From Chloroflexota bacterium (GTDB lineage: Bacteria > Chloroflexota > Anaerolineae > Aggregatilineales > Aggregatilineaceae), in the NCBI GenBank assembly GCA_012729765.1, contig JAAYCM010000054.1, forward strand, positions 36,452 to 100,451: a stretch of 64,000 bases of DNA, read 5' to 3'. Made by a program: the position numbers and the translations under genes. Under the pieces are notes generated by a model, which was given only the letters and a program-made list of their open reading frames with translations, was not told the origin of the DNA and searched no databases. Below are positions 43,206 through 51,231 of the stretch, in pieces (position 1 is the first letter of the stretch; each line of letters starts with the position of its first letter).

Positions 43206-45389
43206 ATGAGCCGCTTCGAACAAATAATTACCGTTGGCCTGGTCCTGGCGCATCTCGTGCTGGCTGCGATCTTCAGCCTGGGGCCGATCTTCGAAGGCCC
43301 GGACGAGATCGAGCACTACCGCTATGTGCGCTACCTGGTGCGCGAGCGCGCCTTGCCCCCGCTCGATGGCCAGATGCGCGGCGAGATGCACCATGCTCCG
43401 CTCTATTACCTGCTGGCCGCGCCCGTGCTCGCGCCGTTCGACGATGACGACTTCACCCAGATCGAAGCGCGGCGCAACCCGTTCTATCCCGGACCGATTG
43501 ATCAGACCGGCAGCGACAACAAGAACCTGTATCTGCACGCCCGCGCCGAGCGCTTCCCCTATTCCGGCAGCGAAACCGCGCGCGCCGTCCACGTCCTGCG
43601 CCTGCTGTCGGTGGTGTTCAGCGACCTGACCGTGCTGATCAGCGCGGCAGTCTTCCGCCTGCTGTGGCCGGACCGTCCTGATCGCCGGGTGCTCGCGCTG
43701 GCACTGGTCGCCTTCTGGCCGCAGTTATTGTTCATCGGCAGCGTGATCTCCAATGATGGGCTGCTCAACCTGCTGGCGACGCTGGTGCTGTGGCTGCTGC
43801 TCCGCCAGCTTCGGAGCGGTCCCACCCGGCGCAGTATGGCCCTGTTAGGGCTGGCGCTGGGCGCGCTGCTGCTGACCAAAGTCAGTGCGACCTTTATCGC
43901 CCTGCCGGTCGCGCTGGCCGTACTGCCCGACCGCCGCGCGTGGCGGCACCTGCCGCTCATGGCGCTGCTGATCGTACTGGTCGCGGGGTGGTGGTACGCG
44001 CGCAACTGGATCGAATATGGCGACCCGACCGGGACCTATACTATGCTGCGGACCTGGGCCGCCGAAGTCATCCGGCCCGGCACCCTGGCGCTGGATGTGG
44101 GCCTGGAGCGCCTGCCGTATGCCTACGAGAGCGTCTGGGCGCGCTTTGGGCAGGGCGCGGTCGCAGTTCCCGCCGGGTTGTATACCGCCTTCGACCTGTT
44201 CCTGGTCATGGCGCTCGGCGGTGTGCTGATCCGTCTCGGTGTGCTGGCCGCCAGACGTGCCGGGAACCTGCCGCCGTCAGCCGTGCGGCAGGCGATCATC
44301 GTGACCGTTTTCGCGGGAGTCTGGGTCGCGGCGCTGCTCTACGTCGCCAGCTCGGCGTGGTCCGGCAACCAGGGGCGCTACCTGCTGCCGGGGATCGCGG
44401 CCTGGGCGGCGATCTTCGCCTGGGGCCTGGATGCCTTCACACCCCGGCGAACGATGCGTCTGCGCTGGCCGGTGGCGCTGGGCCTGGGCGCGATCCTGGG
44501 TGCGGTCGCGGTCGTCTGCCTGTTCGGCTGCTTCCTGCCCGCCTACCGGCCCGTCCCGGCATCCGGTTCTGCCTCCGGCACACTGGCCTACACCTTCGAG
44601 GGCTATGCCGCGCTGACGGGCAGCGATCCGGCCACGCTGCGTGCCTATCCCGGCGACCGCCTGACGCTGACCCTCACCTGGTCCGCGCTGCGCCCCGCCG
44701 ACCGCGACCTGCGGGTTTACCTGCACAGCGTCGAGTCGGATGTGGTGCGCCGCGACAGCTATCCGGCCACCGGCAATCTGCTCGCCCCCGATTGGCGCGC
44801 CGGCGAAACCTGGGCCGAGCAGTATGTCATCGACGTGCCCGCCGATGCCGTGCCGGGCCATGTTTTTCCCCTGGTCGCGGGCCTGTACGATCCCGCCACC
44901 GGGCGCGCGCTCGAAGCCCAGGGGCCGGACGGCACCGCCAGTACACCGATCATTGGACGCGTCGCCATCAACCGCGCGCCGGATGCCATCGATCCCGCCT
45001 ACACGTTTGCCGACGGCGCAGGCGATCTGTTCAGCCTGAGCCAGCCGCAAATCACGCGCACTGGAGCCGGGCTGGAGGTCTGTATGCAGTGGCGTGCCGG
45101 ACGCATCACATCCACCGACTATCTGCTGTTCGTGCACGTGCTGGATGCATCCGGCTCGCCCCTTACGCAGTTCGATGGCCCTGCCGGGAACGACTATCCG
45201 AGCGGCGCCTGGGCGCGCGGCGAGGTGGTCGCGCAGTGCGTCGCGCTGGACGCGCCCGATTTGCCCGCCGATGCCCGGATCGCGCTCGGCCTCTACACGT
45301 TGCAGGACTTCTCCCGGCTGGCGGTGCGTCCCGTGAACGAGCAGTACCTGCCAGATGACAGGATCGTTCTGAATATTACCGGCCCGTGA
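43206..45389 (+). CDS. Large membrane glycosyltransferase-like protein (DUF2142/GT39-like)
   Basis: 727 residues. First helix 10-30, then a hydrophilic loop with EGPDEIEHYRYVRYL, where the Asp-Glu pair is the usual catalytic-loop acid of GT-C/PMT enzymes, followed by HHAPLYYLLAAPVL. About ten more helices end near residue 440; the last 280 residues form a soluble beta-rich domain exposed outside. It probably transfers sugar from a polyprenyl phosphate to a protein or lipid. Not in an operon with the upstream divergent kinase; the SH3 protein gene follows 117 bases downstream. Confidence 0.87.
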   Translation: MSRFEQIITVGLVLAHLVLAAIFSLGPIFEGPDEIEHYRYVRYLVRERALPPLDGQMRGEMHHAPLYYLLAAPVLAPFDDDDFTQIEARRNPFYPGPIDQTGSDNKNLYLHARAERFPYSGSETARAVHVLRLLSVVFSDLTVLISAAVFRLLWPDRPDRRVLALALVAFWPQLLFIGSVISNDGLLNLLATLVLWLLLRQLRSGPTRRSMALLGLALGALLLTKVSATFIALPVALAVLPDRRAWRHLPLMALLIVLVAGWWYARNWIEYGDPTGTYTMLRTWAAEVIRPGTLALDVGLERLPYAYESVWARFGQGAVAVPAGLYTAFDLFLVMALGGVLIRLGVLAARRAGNLPPSAVRQAIIVTVFAGVWVAALLYVASSAWSGNQGRYLLPGIAAWAAIFAWGLDAFTPRRTMRLRWPVALGLGAILGAVAVVCLFGCFLPAYRPVPASGSASGTLAYTFEGYAALTGSDPATLRAYPGDRLTLTLTWSALRPADRDLRVYLHSVESDVVRRDSYPATGNLLAPDWRAGETWAEQYVIDVPADAVPGHVFPLVAGLYDPATGRALEAQGPDGTASTPIIGRVAINRAPDAIDPAYTFADGAGDLFSLSQPQITRTGAGLEVCMQWRAGRITSTDYLLFVHVLDASGSPLTQFDGPAGNDYPSGAWARGEVVAQCVALDAPDLPADARIALGLYTLQDFSRLAVRPVNEQYLPDDRIVLNITGP

Positions 45390-45506
45390 TTTCGCTGCTC
45401 CCTCGCCGCGTTTACGACGAAGTTCAAACAGAATCTTCCCCGACGCACTATAGATAGTATGAGCCTGTGGCAGGCTCGGCGCGTCTTGTAGGAAGGAGAC
45501 TGGTTG

Positions 45507-46049
45507 ATGAATTCGCTGCGAAAGCCGGTGCTGCTTACCATCCTGGCCGGGCTGTTCGCCCTGCTGATCGTGTCTCCCGTGGCGGCCCAAACGTCGTCCG
45601 CCCTGGACTGCACCTTCCGGCCCAAGTACCCGGTGGTCAATCTGCGTGAAGGCCCCGGCACGCGCTATGCACGGGCAGGGTTTCTGCGTGCCGGTGATAC
45701 CTTCGAGGTGGTCGGTCAGCAGGCCGGCGCGGACGGGTTCGTCTGGTGGAAGGGCACGAACGATGTCTGGGTGCGCTCCGATCTTGGCACGTCCGATTGT
45801 CCCGCGACGTGCGGGAACACCGTCTGCGAGTATGGCGAGACGGTATCGAGCTGTGCCAAAGACTGCCAGGGCAGGAACAGTGCTCTCCCCAGCCTGACCA
45901 CCACCTCGGATTCGACCAAAGCGACCGGCTGCACCTACGCCAGTTGCGACGCGTGCTACGCGGCCTTCAAGTGCTGGCCGAAGGAATGTACCCAGAAAAC
46001 CTGCACGCTGAATCAGTACGGCTGCCCGGTCTGCGAGACGGCACCCTAG
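45507..46049 (+). CDS. Secreted SH3-domain, Cys-rich protein
   Basis: 180 residues from ATG 45507 (GGAG nine bases upstream). Signal peptide about 1-28 (LLTILAGLFALLIVSPVAA). SH3b domain about 35-95 (VVNLREGPGTRYARAGFL, FVWWKGTNDVWVRSDLG). Then a Cys-rich part with about 14 Cys: CPATCGNTVCEYGETVSSC resembles a repeat module seen in some extracellular proteins, followed by CTYASCDACYAAFKC. Disulfide-bonded wall-associated protein is likely. A 7-bp hairpin (GAGCCTG/CAGGCTC, 45461-45477) lies in its leader. The ECF sigma gene follows 60 bases later and may share its transcript. Confidence 0.82.
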   Translation: MNSLRKPVLLTILAGLFALLIVSPVAAQTSSALDCTFRPKYPVVNLREGPGTRYARAGFLRAGDTFEVVGQQAGADGFVWWKGTNDVWVRSDLGTSDCPATCGNTVCEYGETVSSCAKDCQGRNSALPSLTTTSDSTKATGCTYASCDACYAAFKCWPKECTQKTCTLNQYGCPVCETAP

Positions 46050-46109
46050 AACAGTCTGGATCGACAGGTCCGCTTCCCCTCTCCAGGCCAATCCTGAGAG
46101 GGGAGTATC

Positions 46110-46709
46110 TTGCCGCAGTCACTATCGGAGGCGAATTTGGATGAGCAGCGAGCCGTGAAACGGCTGAAAGAGGGCGACATCGGAGGTCTGGCCGCCCTTG
46201 TCCAACACTACCAGACGGAGGCCATCGAAACGGCCTACCTGGTGACGCACGATCTGACGCTCGCCGAAGATGTGGTGCAGGATGCTTTCTTGCAGGTATA
46301 CCGCTACTGTGCGAGCTACGATATGTCGCGCCCGTTCCGGCCCTGGTTCATGCGGAGTGTGGTTCACGCTGCCGTCAAAGCGGCGGAACAGGCCACGCGC
46401 ACGATGGCGCTCGACACGCCGGTCGCGGGTGACGAGATCACGCTGGGTGATCTGCTGCTCGATCCCGCGCCCGGCCCCGATCGAATCGTGGAGCAGGCCG
46501 AGCTGCAAGCCGCGCTCGAAGCCGCTTTGCTCCGCCTCTCCCCGGAGCAGCGCGCGGCGGTTGTGCTGCGCTACTACCTCGACCTGGGGGATGACGATAT
46601 TTCGGAACAACTTAGCTGCACGACCAGCACGGTACGTTGGCGTCTGCACGCGGCGCGCAAGCAGCTGCGCCAGTGGCTGTATCACCTGTCACCGGCGCAG
46701 CTACGGTAG
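46110..46709 (+). CDS. ECF-type RNA polymerase sigma factor
   Basis: 199 residues from a TTG start at 46110, with GGGGAG five bases before; the nearby ATG is out of frame. Region sigma2 is about 15-85 (AEDVVQDAFLQVYRYCASYD) and sigma4 about 135-195 (LSPEQRAAVVLRYYLDLGDDDISEQL and TSTVRWRLHAARKQL). The next gene, 10 bases downstream, encodes a membrane protein with the anti-sigma layout, so the pair forms a surface-sensing switch. The promoter it recognises cannot be told from this window. Confidence 0.93.
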   Translation: MPQSLSEANLDEQRAVKRLKEGDIGGLAALVQHYQTEAIETAYLVTHDLTLAEDVVQDAFLQVYRYCASYDMSRPFRPWFMRSVVHAAVKAAEQATRTMALDTPVAGDEITLGDLLLDPAPGPDRIVEQAELQAALEAALLRLSPEQRAAVVLRYYLDLGDDDISEQLSCTTSTVRWRLHAARKQLRQWLYHLSPAQLR

Positions 46710-46719
46710 GAGGAGTGGT

Positions 46720-47814
46720 ATGAACGAGAAACCGATCAGAGCAGCGCTGCATCAGATCGCACGCAGTCGCACCCGCCACCACGCGGATTTGTGGCCCCGT
46801 ATCGAGCGCCAGATTCGGCCCGCTCGCCGTTCAACCGCGCTGCGGTTGCGGCTGGCTTCTCCGCTGGGGGCCGGACTGGTCATCGTCCTGCTACTGTCGC
46901 TGAGCGCCGCCGCCTACGCCGCGATCCAGCACCGGCAGTTGTTCGTGCCGGAGAACGATCCGGGCTTGCAGCAGGTGCACGATGGTGAGCTGGGCACGAC
47001 GCTGGAACAAAGCCAGACCATCGACGGCGTGACCTTACAGCTTGACTGGGCTTACGCGGATGCGCACCGTGTCGTTGTGTTCTACACCCTGACACAGCCC
47101 CAATCACCCTACGCGATGGTTCACACTACAGCGCTCGACATCCAGTTACGGACCTCGGATGGCACCGTCCTGCCGCCCATCTTCGGCGGCGGCGGTGGCG
47201 GCGGTGGCGGTGGCGGCGGCGGCGATGGCGGCGAAGGCAGCATCGTGACACCGGCACCCTATACCATCTGGTCATTTTCGGGCAGCATGAATTTTGACAG
47301 CGCGGCGGTTCCCGACACGCTTCCCGAGCTGGACCTACATCTGGACTTGCGTATGAGTCTGGATGGAGTGCCCCTGACCGGGGGAGCGCCGGAACAGGTT
47401 GAGCTTGGGCCGTTCAGCCTCGATTTTGTCGTGCCGCTCATCCCGGCGGTCGTCTTCGAGCCGGCAATCAGCCAGGCCGCGAACGATCTCACGCTGACGC
47501 TGGAGCAGGTTTCCGTTACACCGTCCTCAACTATGCTGACGCTGTGCGTGGCCGGTCAGGATCGCTACTGGCTCCCGGAAGCGCAACTCGACACGGGCGA
47601 CGAGGTGTTCTCCGACATCGGCTTTATCGGGATCCCGTCGCAGGTTAGCCTGCGCGGCACGGAATCGTGCGCTACCGTCGATTTCCTGGTCCCCTATCGT
47701 GGCGACTCCGCCGTGTGGACCTTGCTCGTGGACCAACTGCAAGCGGTCGCGCTCGATGGCTCGCCGCTGGATGTTGTGATAGGCCCCTGGGTCTATGAGA
47801 TCGCGATCCCCTAG
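46720..47814 (+). CDS. Single-pass membrane protein, putative anti-sigma factor, with polyglycine run
   Basis: 364 residues from ATG 46720 (AGGAGTGGT just upstream). Cytoplasmic N-terminal part about 1-48 (NEKPIRAALHQIARSRTRHH), one helix about 49-70, and an outer domain of about 290 residues that is beta-rich and unrecognised. Residues about 156-168 are 13 consecutive glycines, encoded by GGC/GGT triplets (47185-47223), followed by DGGEG. Its position next to the ECF sigma factor suggests it binds and holds that factor until an outside signal. No zinc-anti-sigma HxxxCxxC motif is present. Its stop codon lies within the left inverted repeat of the element at 47812-47988. Confidence 0.83.
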   Translation: MNEKPIRAALHQIARSRTRHHADLWPRIERQIRPARRSTALRLRLASPLGAGLVIVLLLSLSAAAYAAIQHRQLFVPENDPGLQQVHDGELGTTLEQSQTIDGVTLQLDWAYADAHRVVVFYTLTQPQSPYAMVHTTALDIQLRTSDGTVLPPIFGGGGGGGGGGGGGDGGEGSIVTPAPYTIWSFSGSMNFDSAAVPDTLPELDLHLDLRMSLDGVPLTGGAPEQVELGPFSLDFVVPLIPAVVFEPAISQAANDLTLTLEQVSVTPSSTMLTLCVAGQDRYWLPEAQLDTGDEVFSDIGFIGIPSQVSLRGTESCATVDFLVPYRGDSAVWTLLVDQLQAVALDGSPLDVVIGPWVYEIAIP

Positions 47815-47988
47815 AGGCTGTTATGTACTGCTACCCCCCATCCCCCAGCCCCTTCCCCCACGTTTCACGGAGGGAAGGGGAGCACGGTGGCGCTTTTCAA
47901 GTCCTTCCCTCATTTTGGGGGAAGGATTTAGGATGGGGGGCAGGGTCGTTCGCCTCGTTTAGCGTTCCGAAGTACATAACACGCTCTA
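47812..47988. mobile_element. MITE-like element, 177 bases
   Basis: Ends are inverted repeats: TAGAGGCTGTTATGTACT (47812-47829) and, read inversely, TAGAGCGTGTTATGTACT (47971-47988), matching at 16 of 18 bases. Both ends begin with TA, as in elements that duplicate TA on insertion. Inside is another perfect pair, CCCCCCATCC (47834-47843) and GGATGGGGGG (47931-47940). No coding capacity. Half-copies appear joined at 29201-29221. Confidence 0.6.
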
Positions 47989-48038
47989 AAAACTGCGCGA
48001 GGGTGACACGTTTCGGGTTGCCCCCGCTGGATTCAGAT

Positions 48039-48079
48039 ACACCCCCTGGCACGGCTGGAATGGTTGTGCCAGAGGGTGT
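48039..48079 (-). terminator. Hairpin after the symporter gene
   Basis: ACACCCCCTGGCAC (48039-48052) pairs with GTGCCAGAGGGTGT (48066-48079) with one mismatch. No T-run follows on the minus strand, so it may be a stabilising or weak terminator. It begins about 20 bases after the symporter stop. Confidence 0.4.
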
Positions 48080-48101
48080 TCTGACTCTGGAAGTATTCCC
48101 G

Positions 48102-49505
48102 CTAGATGACGTTCAGCCCGTCCAGCAGCACGAGCAGCACCAGCGGCGGGGTGATGTACTTCACCACCATGAAGAAGAATCGGATCGTGCGCGCGTTGCT
48201 CAGCGTGCCGCGATTGGTCAACGCCCGCTCTACCGCGCCGAAGCCCCACACCCAGCCCACGAAGATGCACAGGAACAGCCCGCCAATCGGCAGCAGCACA
48301 TTCGAAGTCGCGTAGTCGTAGAGATCGAAAACCGTTTTTCCTGCGATCGTGAAGTCGGACAGCTCGCCGAACGACAGCGCGGCGGGCGCCCCCATGATCG
48401 CCAGCAGCACCAGCGTGAGTATGGTTGCGTTGCGGCGCTGCATATTAAACTGCCCGGTCAGATAGGCCACCGGAACTTCGACGATCGAGAGCATCGCGCC
48501 GGTCGCGGCGATGGCGGTCAGCACGAAGAAGAGGACCACAAACACGCTGCCGCCCGGCATCGAGGCAAACACCGCCGGGATCGTGATGAACAGCAGCGAC
48601 GGCCCGGCATCGACGTTGAATCCGAACGCGAAAACTGCCGGGAAGATCGCCAGCCCGGCCAGCAGCGAAATCGACAGGTCGGCCAGCATAACCTTGGTGG
48701 CCGTCATCGGGATATTCTGCTCGTCCTTAAAATAGCTGCCATAGGTGATCATCGTGCCCATTCCCACCGACAGCTTGAAGAACGCCAGCCCCATCGCGGC
48801 CAGCACGACCGAGCCGGTCAGCTTGCTGAAATCGGGCTTGAGCAGAAATTCGATGCCATCCCCCGCGCCATCCAGCGTCAGGCTGCGGATGCAGACGATC
48901 AGCAGCAGCACGAACAACAGCGGCATCAGCCGCTTGGTGGTGCGTTCGATGCCCTTCGCCACACCCATAACGATGATCACACCCACCCAGACCAGCACCA
49001 GCCACTGCCAGAAAAGGACTTCCCACGAAGAGGTGGTCAGGGAACCAAAATTCTGGGATGTGACGGCGGGATCGGTGGATAGAATCGAGCCGGTGATGCC
49101 TTTGAACGCATAGGCGAACACCCACCCGGCGACCGAACTGTAGAAGGCCATGATCAGAAAAGCCGACAGCCCGCCCGCCGCCCCGATCAGCCACCAAGGC
49201 TGGCCCTTAGGGGCCACCTCGCGCAGCGAATTGACCGCATCCTTGCGCGCGGTGCGCCCGATCATGTGCTCGGAGATCATGACCGGCAGCCCGACCAGCA
49301 CCGTACAGAGCACATATACGATGATGAAAGCCGCCCCGCCGTTTTGCCCGGTCAGGCTGGGAAACTTCCAGATATTGCCCAGGCCGACGGCTGAGCCGAT
49401 TGTCGCAACCAGGACGCCCAGCCCGGTCGCGAAGGCATCGCGCTTGTTCAGTCCGCGTTCCTCGGTGGAAGTGGCTTGCGCCTGCTCTTTGGTTGTTGTT
49501 GCCAT
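48102..49505 (-). CDS. Sodium-dependent transporter of the NSS (SNF) family
   Basis: 467 residues, eleven helices. ATG 49505 with GAGGGGG upstream. The signature IGSAVGLGNIWKFPSLTGQNG holds the unwound helix 1 that binds sodium and substrate, and SVGMGTMITYGSYF and FFVLTAIAATGAMLSIVEV are helix 6 and 8 regions. Bacterial NSS proteins such as LeuT and MhsT import amino acids with sodium. Monocistronic. Its leader contains a strong promoter followed by a terminator hairpin (49638-49758), so expression may be attenuated. Confidence 0.94.
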   Translation of the reverse strand: MATTTKEQAQATSTEERGLNKRDAFATGLGVLVATIGSAVGLGNIWKFPSLTGQNGGAAFIIVYVLCTVLVGLPVMISEHMIGRTARKDAVNSLREVAPKGQPWWLIGAAGGLSAFLIMAFYSSVAGWVFAYAFKGITGSILSTDPAVTSQNFGSLTTSSWEVLFWQWLVLVWVGVIIVMGVAKGIERTTKRLMPLLFVLLLIVCIRSLTLDGAGDGIEFLLKPDFSKLTGSVVLAAMGLAFFKLSVGMGTMITYGSYFKDEQNIPMTATKVMLADLSISLLAGLAIFPAVFAFGFNVDAGPSLLFITIPAVFASMPGGSVFVVLFFVLTAIAATGAMLSIVEVPVAYLTGQFNMQRRNATILTLVLLAIMGAPAALSFGELSDFTIAGKTVFDLYDYATSNVLLPIGGLFLCIFVGWVWGFGAVERALTNRGTLSNARTIRFFFMVVKYITPPLVLLVLLDGLNVI

Positions 49506-49637
49506 GTTTCCCCCTCAGGAGAGCTGGGATCAATTCCAGGCTTGATCCCTATTCGTCAACAGGATAACTGCTTTTGTGGAGTCGCTGCTCTTGCCGCCGC
49601 CCTGTTACGCCTGCACCATCGAGCACCGGCACGAGGC

Positions 49638-49672
49638 AAAAAAAGACTCCCCGACCCAGGAGTGGGGGAGTC
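49638..49672 (-). terminator. Intrinsic terminator in the symporter leader
   Basis: On the minus strand GACTCCCC (49665-49672) and GGGGAGTC (49645-49652) are perfect complements with seven T following (49638-49644). No minus-strand gene ends upstream of it, so it must act on a transcript begun in the leader. Confidence 0.7.
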
Positions 49673-49723
49673 ACCCAAAAATCGTTAACAAAATGGCACA
49701 TCAAACGGCATAAGTAGCTAAGC
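49638..49723 (-). ncRNA. Candidate small RNA or attenuated leader
   Basis: A strong minus-strand promoter (49730-49758) would start transcription near 49723, and a good intrinsic terminator ends at 49638, giving a transcript of about 85 bases ahead of the symporter gene. Within it there is no gene start and no riboswitch family I recognise. It is either a stand-alone RNA or a leader that stops most transcripts before the symporter. Confidence 0.4.
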
Positions 49724-49742
49724 GCGCTAAACATAACGCGCT
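49721..49742. promoter_or_regulatory. Operator-like inverted repeat over the -10 box
   Basis: AGCGCG (49721-49726) and CGCGCT (49737-49742) form a perfect inverted repeat with a 10-base centre, which contains the -10 box of the leader promoter. Confidence 0.35.
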
Positions 49743-49758
49743 CGCTTTTCTTTGTCAA
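49730..49758 (-). promoter_or_regulatory. Strong sigma-70 promoter in the symporter leader
   Basis: TTGACA (49753-49758 on the minus strand), 17-base spacer, then TATGTT (49730-49735). Confidence 0.55.
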
Positions 49759-49869
49759 AAATTCTCGGCGGCGGGCGGCTGTGGAAGTTGACTCAACAGA
49801 ACAAATGTGCTACTCTTGCCTCTGAACGCCGACTATCGCTCGCAGCCTTACCAACCAGGAGACACCCCA

Positions 49870-50799
49870 ATGCAGCAGAAAATCATGCCCTGTCTATGGT
49901 TCGATAAAGACGCTGAAGCGGCCATGAACTTCTATGTCTCGGTTTTCTCCGCGCAGCCCGCCCCCGGCACCTCACAGATCGTCAGCCTCAAGCGCTATCC
50001 CGACGAAGTCCCCGAAGAGTTCATGAAGGGGATGGAAGGCAAAGTCCTGACGGGCATCTTCGAGATCGCCGGTCACCGCTTCATGGTTCTGGACGGCGGC
50101 CCGCTCTTCCAGTTCACCCCCGCCGCCTCATTTTTCGTAATGTGCAGCACGCCAGACGAAGTCGAGCGGTACTGGGCCGCGCTGTCCGAAGGCGGCGTGG
50201 TGCTCATGCCGCTGGACACGTACCCTTTCAGCCCGAAATACGGCTGGACGCAGGACAAATTCGGCGTCTCGTGGCAGATCATCCTGGCCGAGGGGCCGGT
50301 CCAGCAGAAAATCGTCCCCTCGCTGATGTTCACCGGCGACCAGGCCGGCAAAGCTGAAGAAGCGATCAATTTCTATGCCCGCGTCTTTGATGATGCGGCG
50401 GTCGGCGACATCTCGCGCTATGGTCCGGGCCACGAGCACGACCGGGAAGATATGGTGGCCTATGCCGATTTCCGGCTGGCGGGCCAGTCGTTCGCCGCGA
50501 TGGACAGCGGGTATCCACACGGCTTCGCGTTCAACGAGGCCGTCTCGTTCCATGTCGAATGTGAAAACCAGGCCGAAGTAGACCGCCTGTGGGCAGCGCT
50601 CTCTGCTGTGCCTGAGTCGGAGCAGTGCGGCTGGCTGAAGGACAAATACGGCGTCTCGTGGCAAATCGTTCCCCGGCAGTTGGGCGAGCTGCTGGACGAT
50701 CCCGACGCCGAAAAGGCCGGGCGCGTGATGGAAGCCATGCTCAAGATGAAGAAGATCGATATCGCCGGACTGGAAGCAGCCTACCGTCAGCCCGCCTGA
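49870..50799 (+). CDS. Duplicated VOC/PhnB-like (glyoxalase-fold) protein
   Basis: 309 residues from ATG 49870 (AGGAG nine bases upstream). Two tandem copies of a PhnB-type domain: residues about 1-140 (QQKIMPCLWFDKDAEAAMNFY ... FGVSWQII) and about 142-280 (QQKIVPSLMFTGDQAGKAEEA ... YGVSWQIV). Family members were once called 3-demethylubiquinone methyltransferases, but the fold is that of glyoxalase/dioxygenase proteins, and no methyltransferase motif is present. Cytoplasmic. Substrate unknown. Confidence 0.9.
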   Translation: MQQKIMPCLWFDKDAEAAMNFYVSVFSAQPAPGTSQIVSLKRYPDEVPEEFMKGMEGKVLTGIFEIAGHRFMVLDGGPLFQFTPAASFFVMCSTPDEVERYWAALSEGGVVLMPLDTYPFSPKYGWTQDKFGVSWQIILAEGPVQQKIVPSLMFTGDQAGKAEEAINFYARVFDDAAVGDISRYGPGHEHDREDMVAYADFRLAGQSFAAMDSGYPHGFAFNEAVSFHVECENQAEVDRLWAALSAVPESEQCGWLKDKYGVSWQIVPRQLGELLDDPDAEKAGRVMEAMLKMKKIDIAGLEAAYRQPA

Positions 50800-50829
50800 C
50801 GCGCCATCCCGAACATTACAAGCAAAAAA

Positions 50830-50861
50830 GGTTGGCTGGGATGCCCCCGGCCAGCCTTTTG
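50830..50861 (+). terminator. Terminator of the VOC gene
   Basis: GGCTGG (50834-50839) pairs with CCAGCC (50851-50856), and TTTT follows. It lies about 35 bases after the stop. Confidence 0.62.
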
Positions 50862-51126
50862 CATTTGAATCTGGCATACTGACGGTAGGGCATTTTCCGC
50901 TTTTAATGCACTGCGCCTGGCCCGTTTGCAGCCGTTAGACCCCCATTTATCCCTTACCACGTGCCGCAGAGCATGTGCTCCACGTATGGAATTCCTTACA
51001 AAGCTTCCCACCAATCAAGTTTCGATTATAATTAAAAACGTGACGAAAAATTAACCCCCCTATTCTAACCCCTCTTTAAATATAGTAATATCTTCGAATA
51101 TAGAGCGAATGTCTAATAGAAACATG

Positions 51127-51154
51127 TTTCAAAGAAGCTTATTTATACTACAAT
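51127..51154 (+). promoter_or_regulatory. Possible promoter of the 51232-62250 operon
   Basis: TTTCAA (51127-51132) and TACAAT (51149-51154) are 16 bases apart in AT-rich DNA, about 80 bases before the first gene. Moderate match only. Confidence 0.3.
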
Positions 51155-51174
51155 GAAGCCACAAGTCCACATGC

Positions 51175-51200
51175 CCTACCACGGGCAGTGACCTGGTAGG
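51175..51200 (+). other. Leader stem-loop before the glycan operon
   Basis: CCTACCA (51175-51181) and TGGTAGG (51194-51200) form a perfect stem with a 12-base loop, about 30 bases before the first start codon. Confidence 0.35.
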
Positions 51201-51231
51201 ATATTCGTCATTTCAGGGGGGATTAGCCGTC

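Larger units (their letters stand above)
49506..49869. other. Intergenic region between the symporter and VOC genes
   Basis: About 365 bases. It carries the minus-strand promoter, operator-like repeat, short transcript and terminator described separately, plus the leader of the VOC gene on the plus strand. No protein-coding frame is supported. Confidence 0.6.
50800..51231. other. Intergenic region before the glycan operon
   Basis: About 430 bases. After the VOC terminator, the part from 51000 to 51160 is AT-rich. It holds the promoter-like pair at 51127-51154 and the leader hairpin at 51175-51200. No gene is supported. Confidence 0.6.

Noticed and set aside
44277..46091. 604-residue minus-strand frame opposite the GT39-like and SH3 genes
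   Set aside because: Spans two real genes and a gap, with typical shadow composition.
49506..49800. Glycine riboswitch controlling the NSS transporter
   Set aside because: The leader before the terminator is too short (about 65 bases) and lacks the conserved core of that riboswitch.
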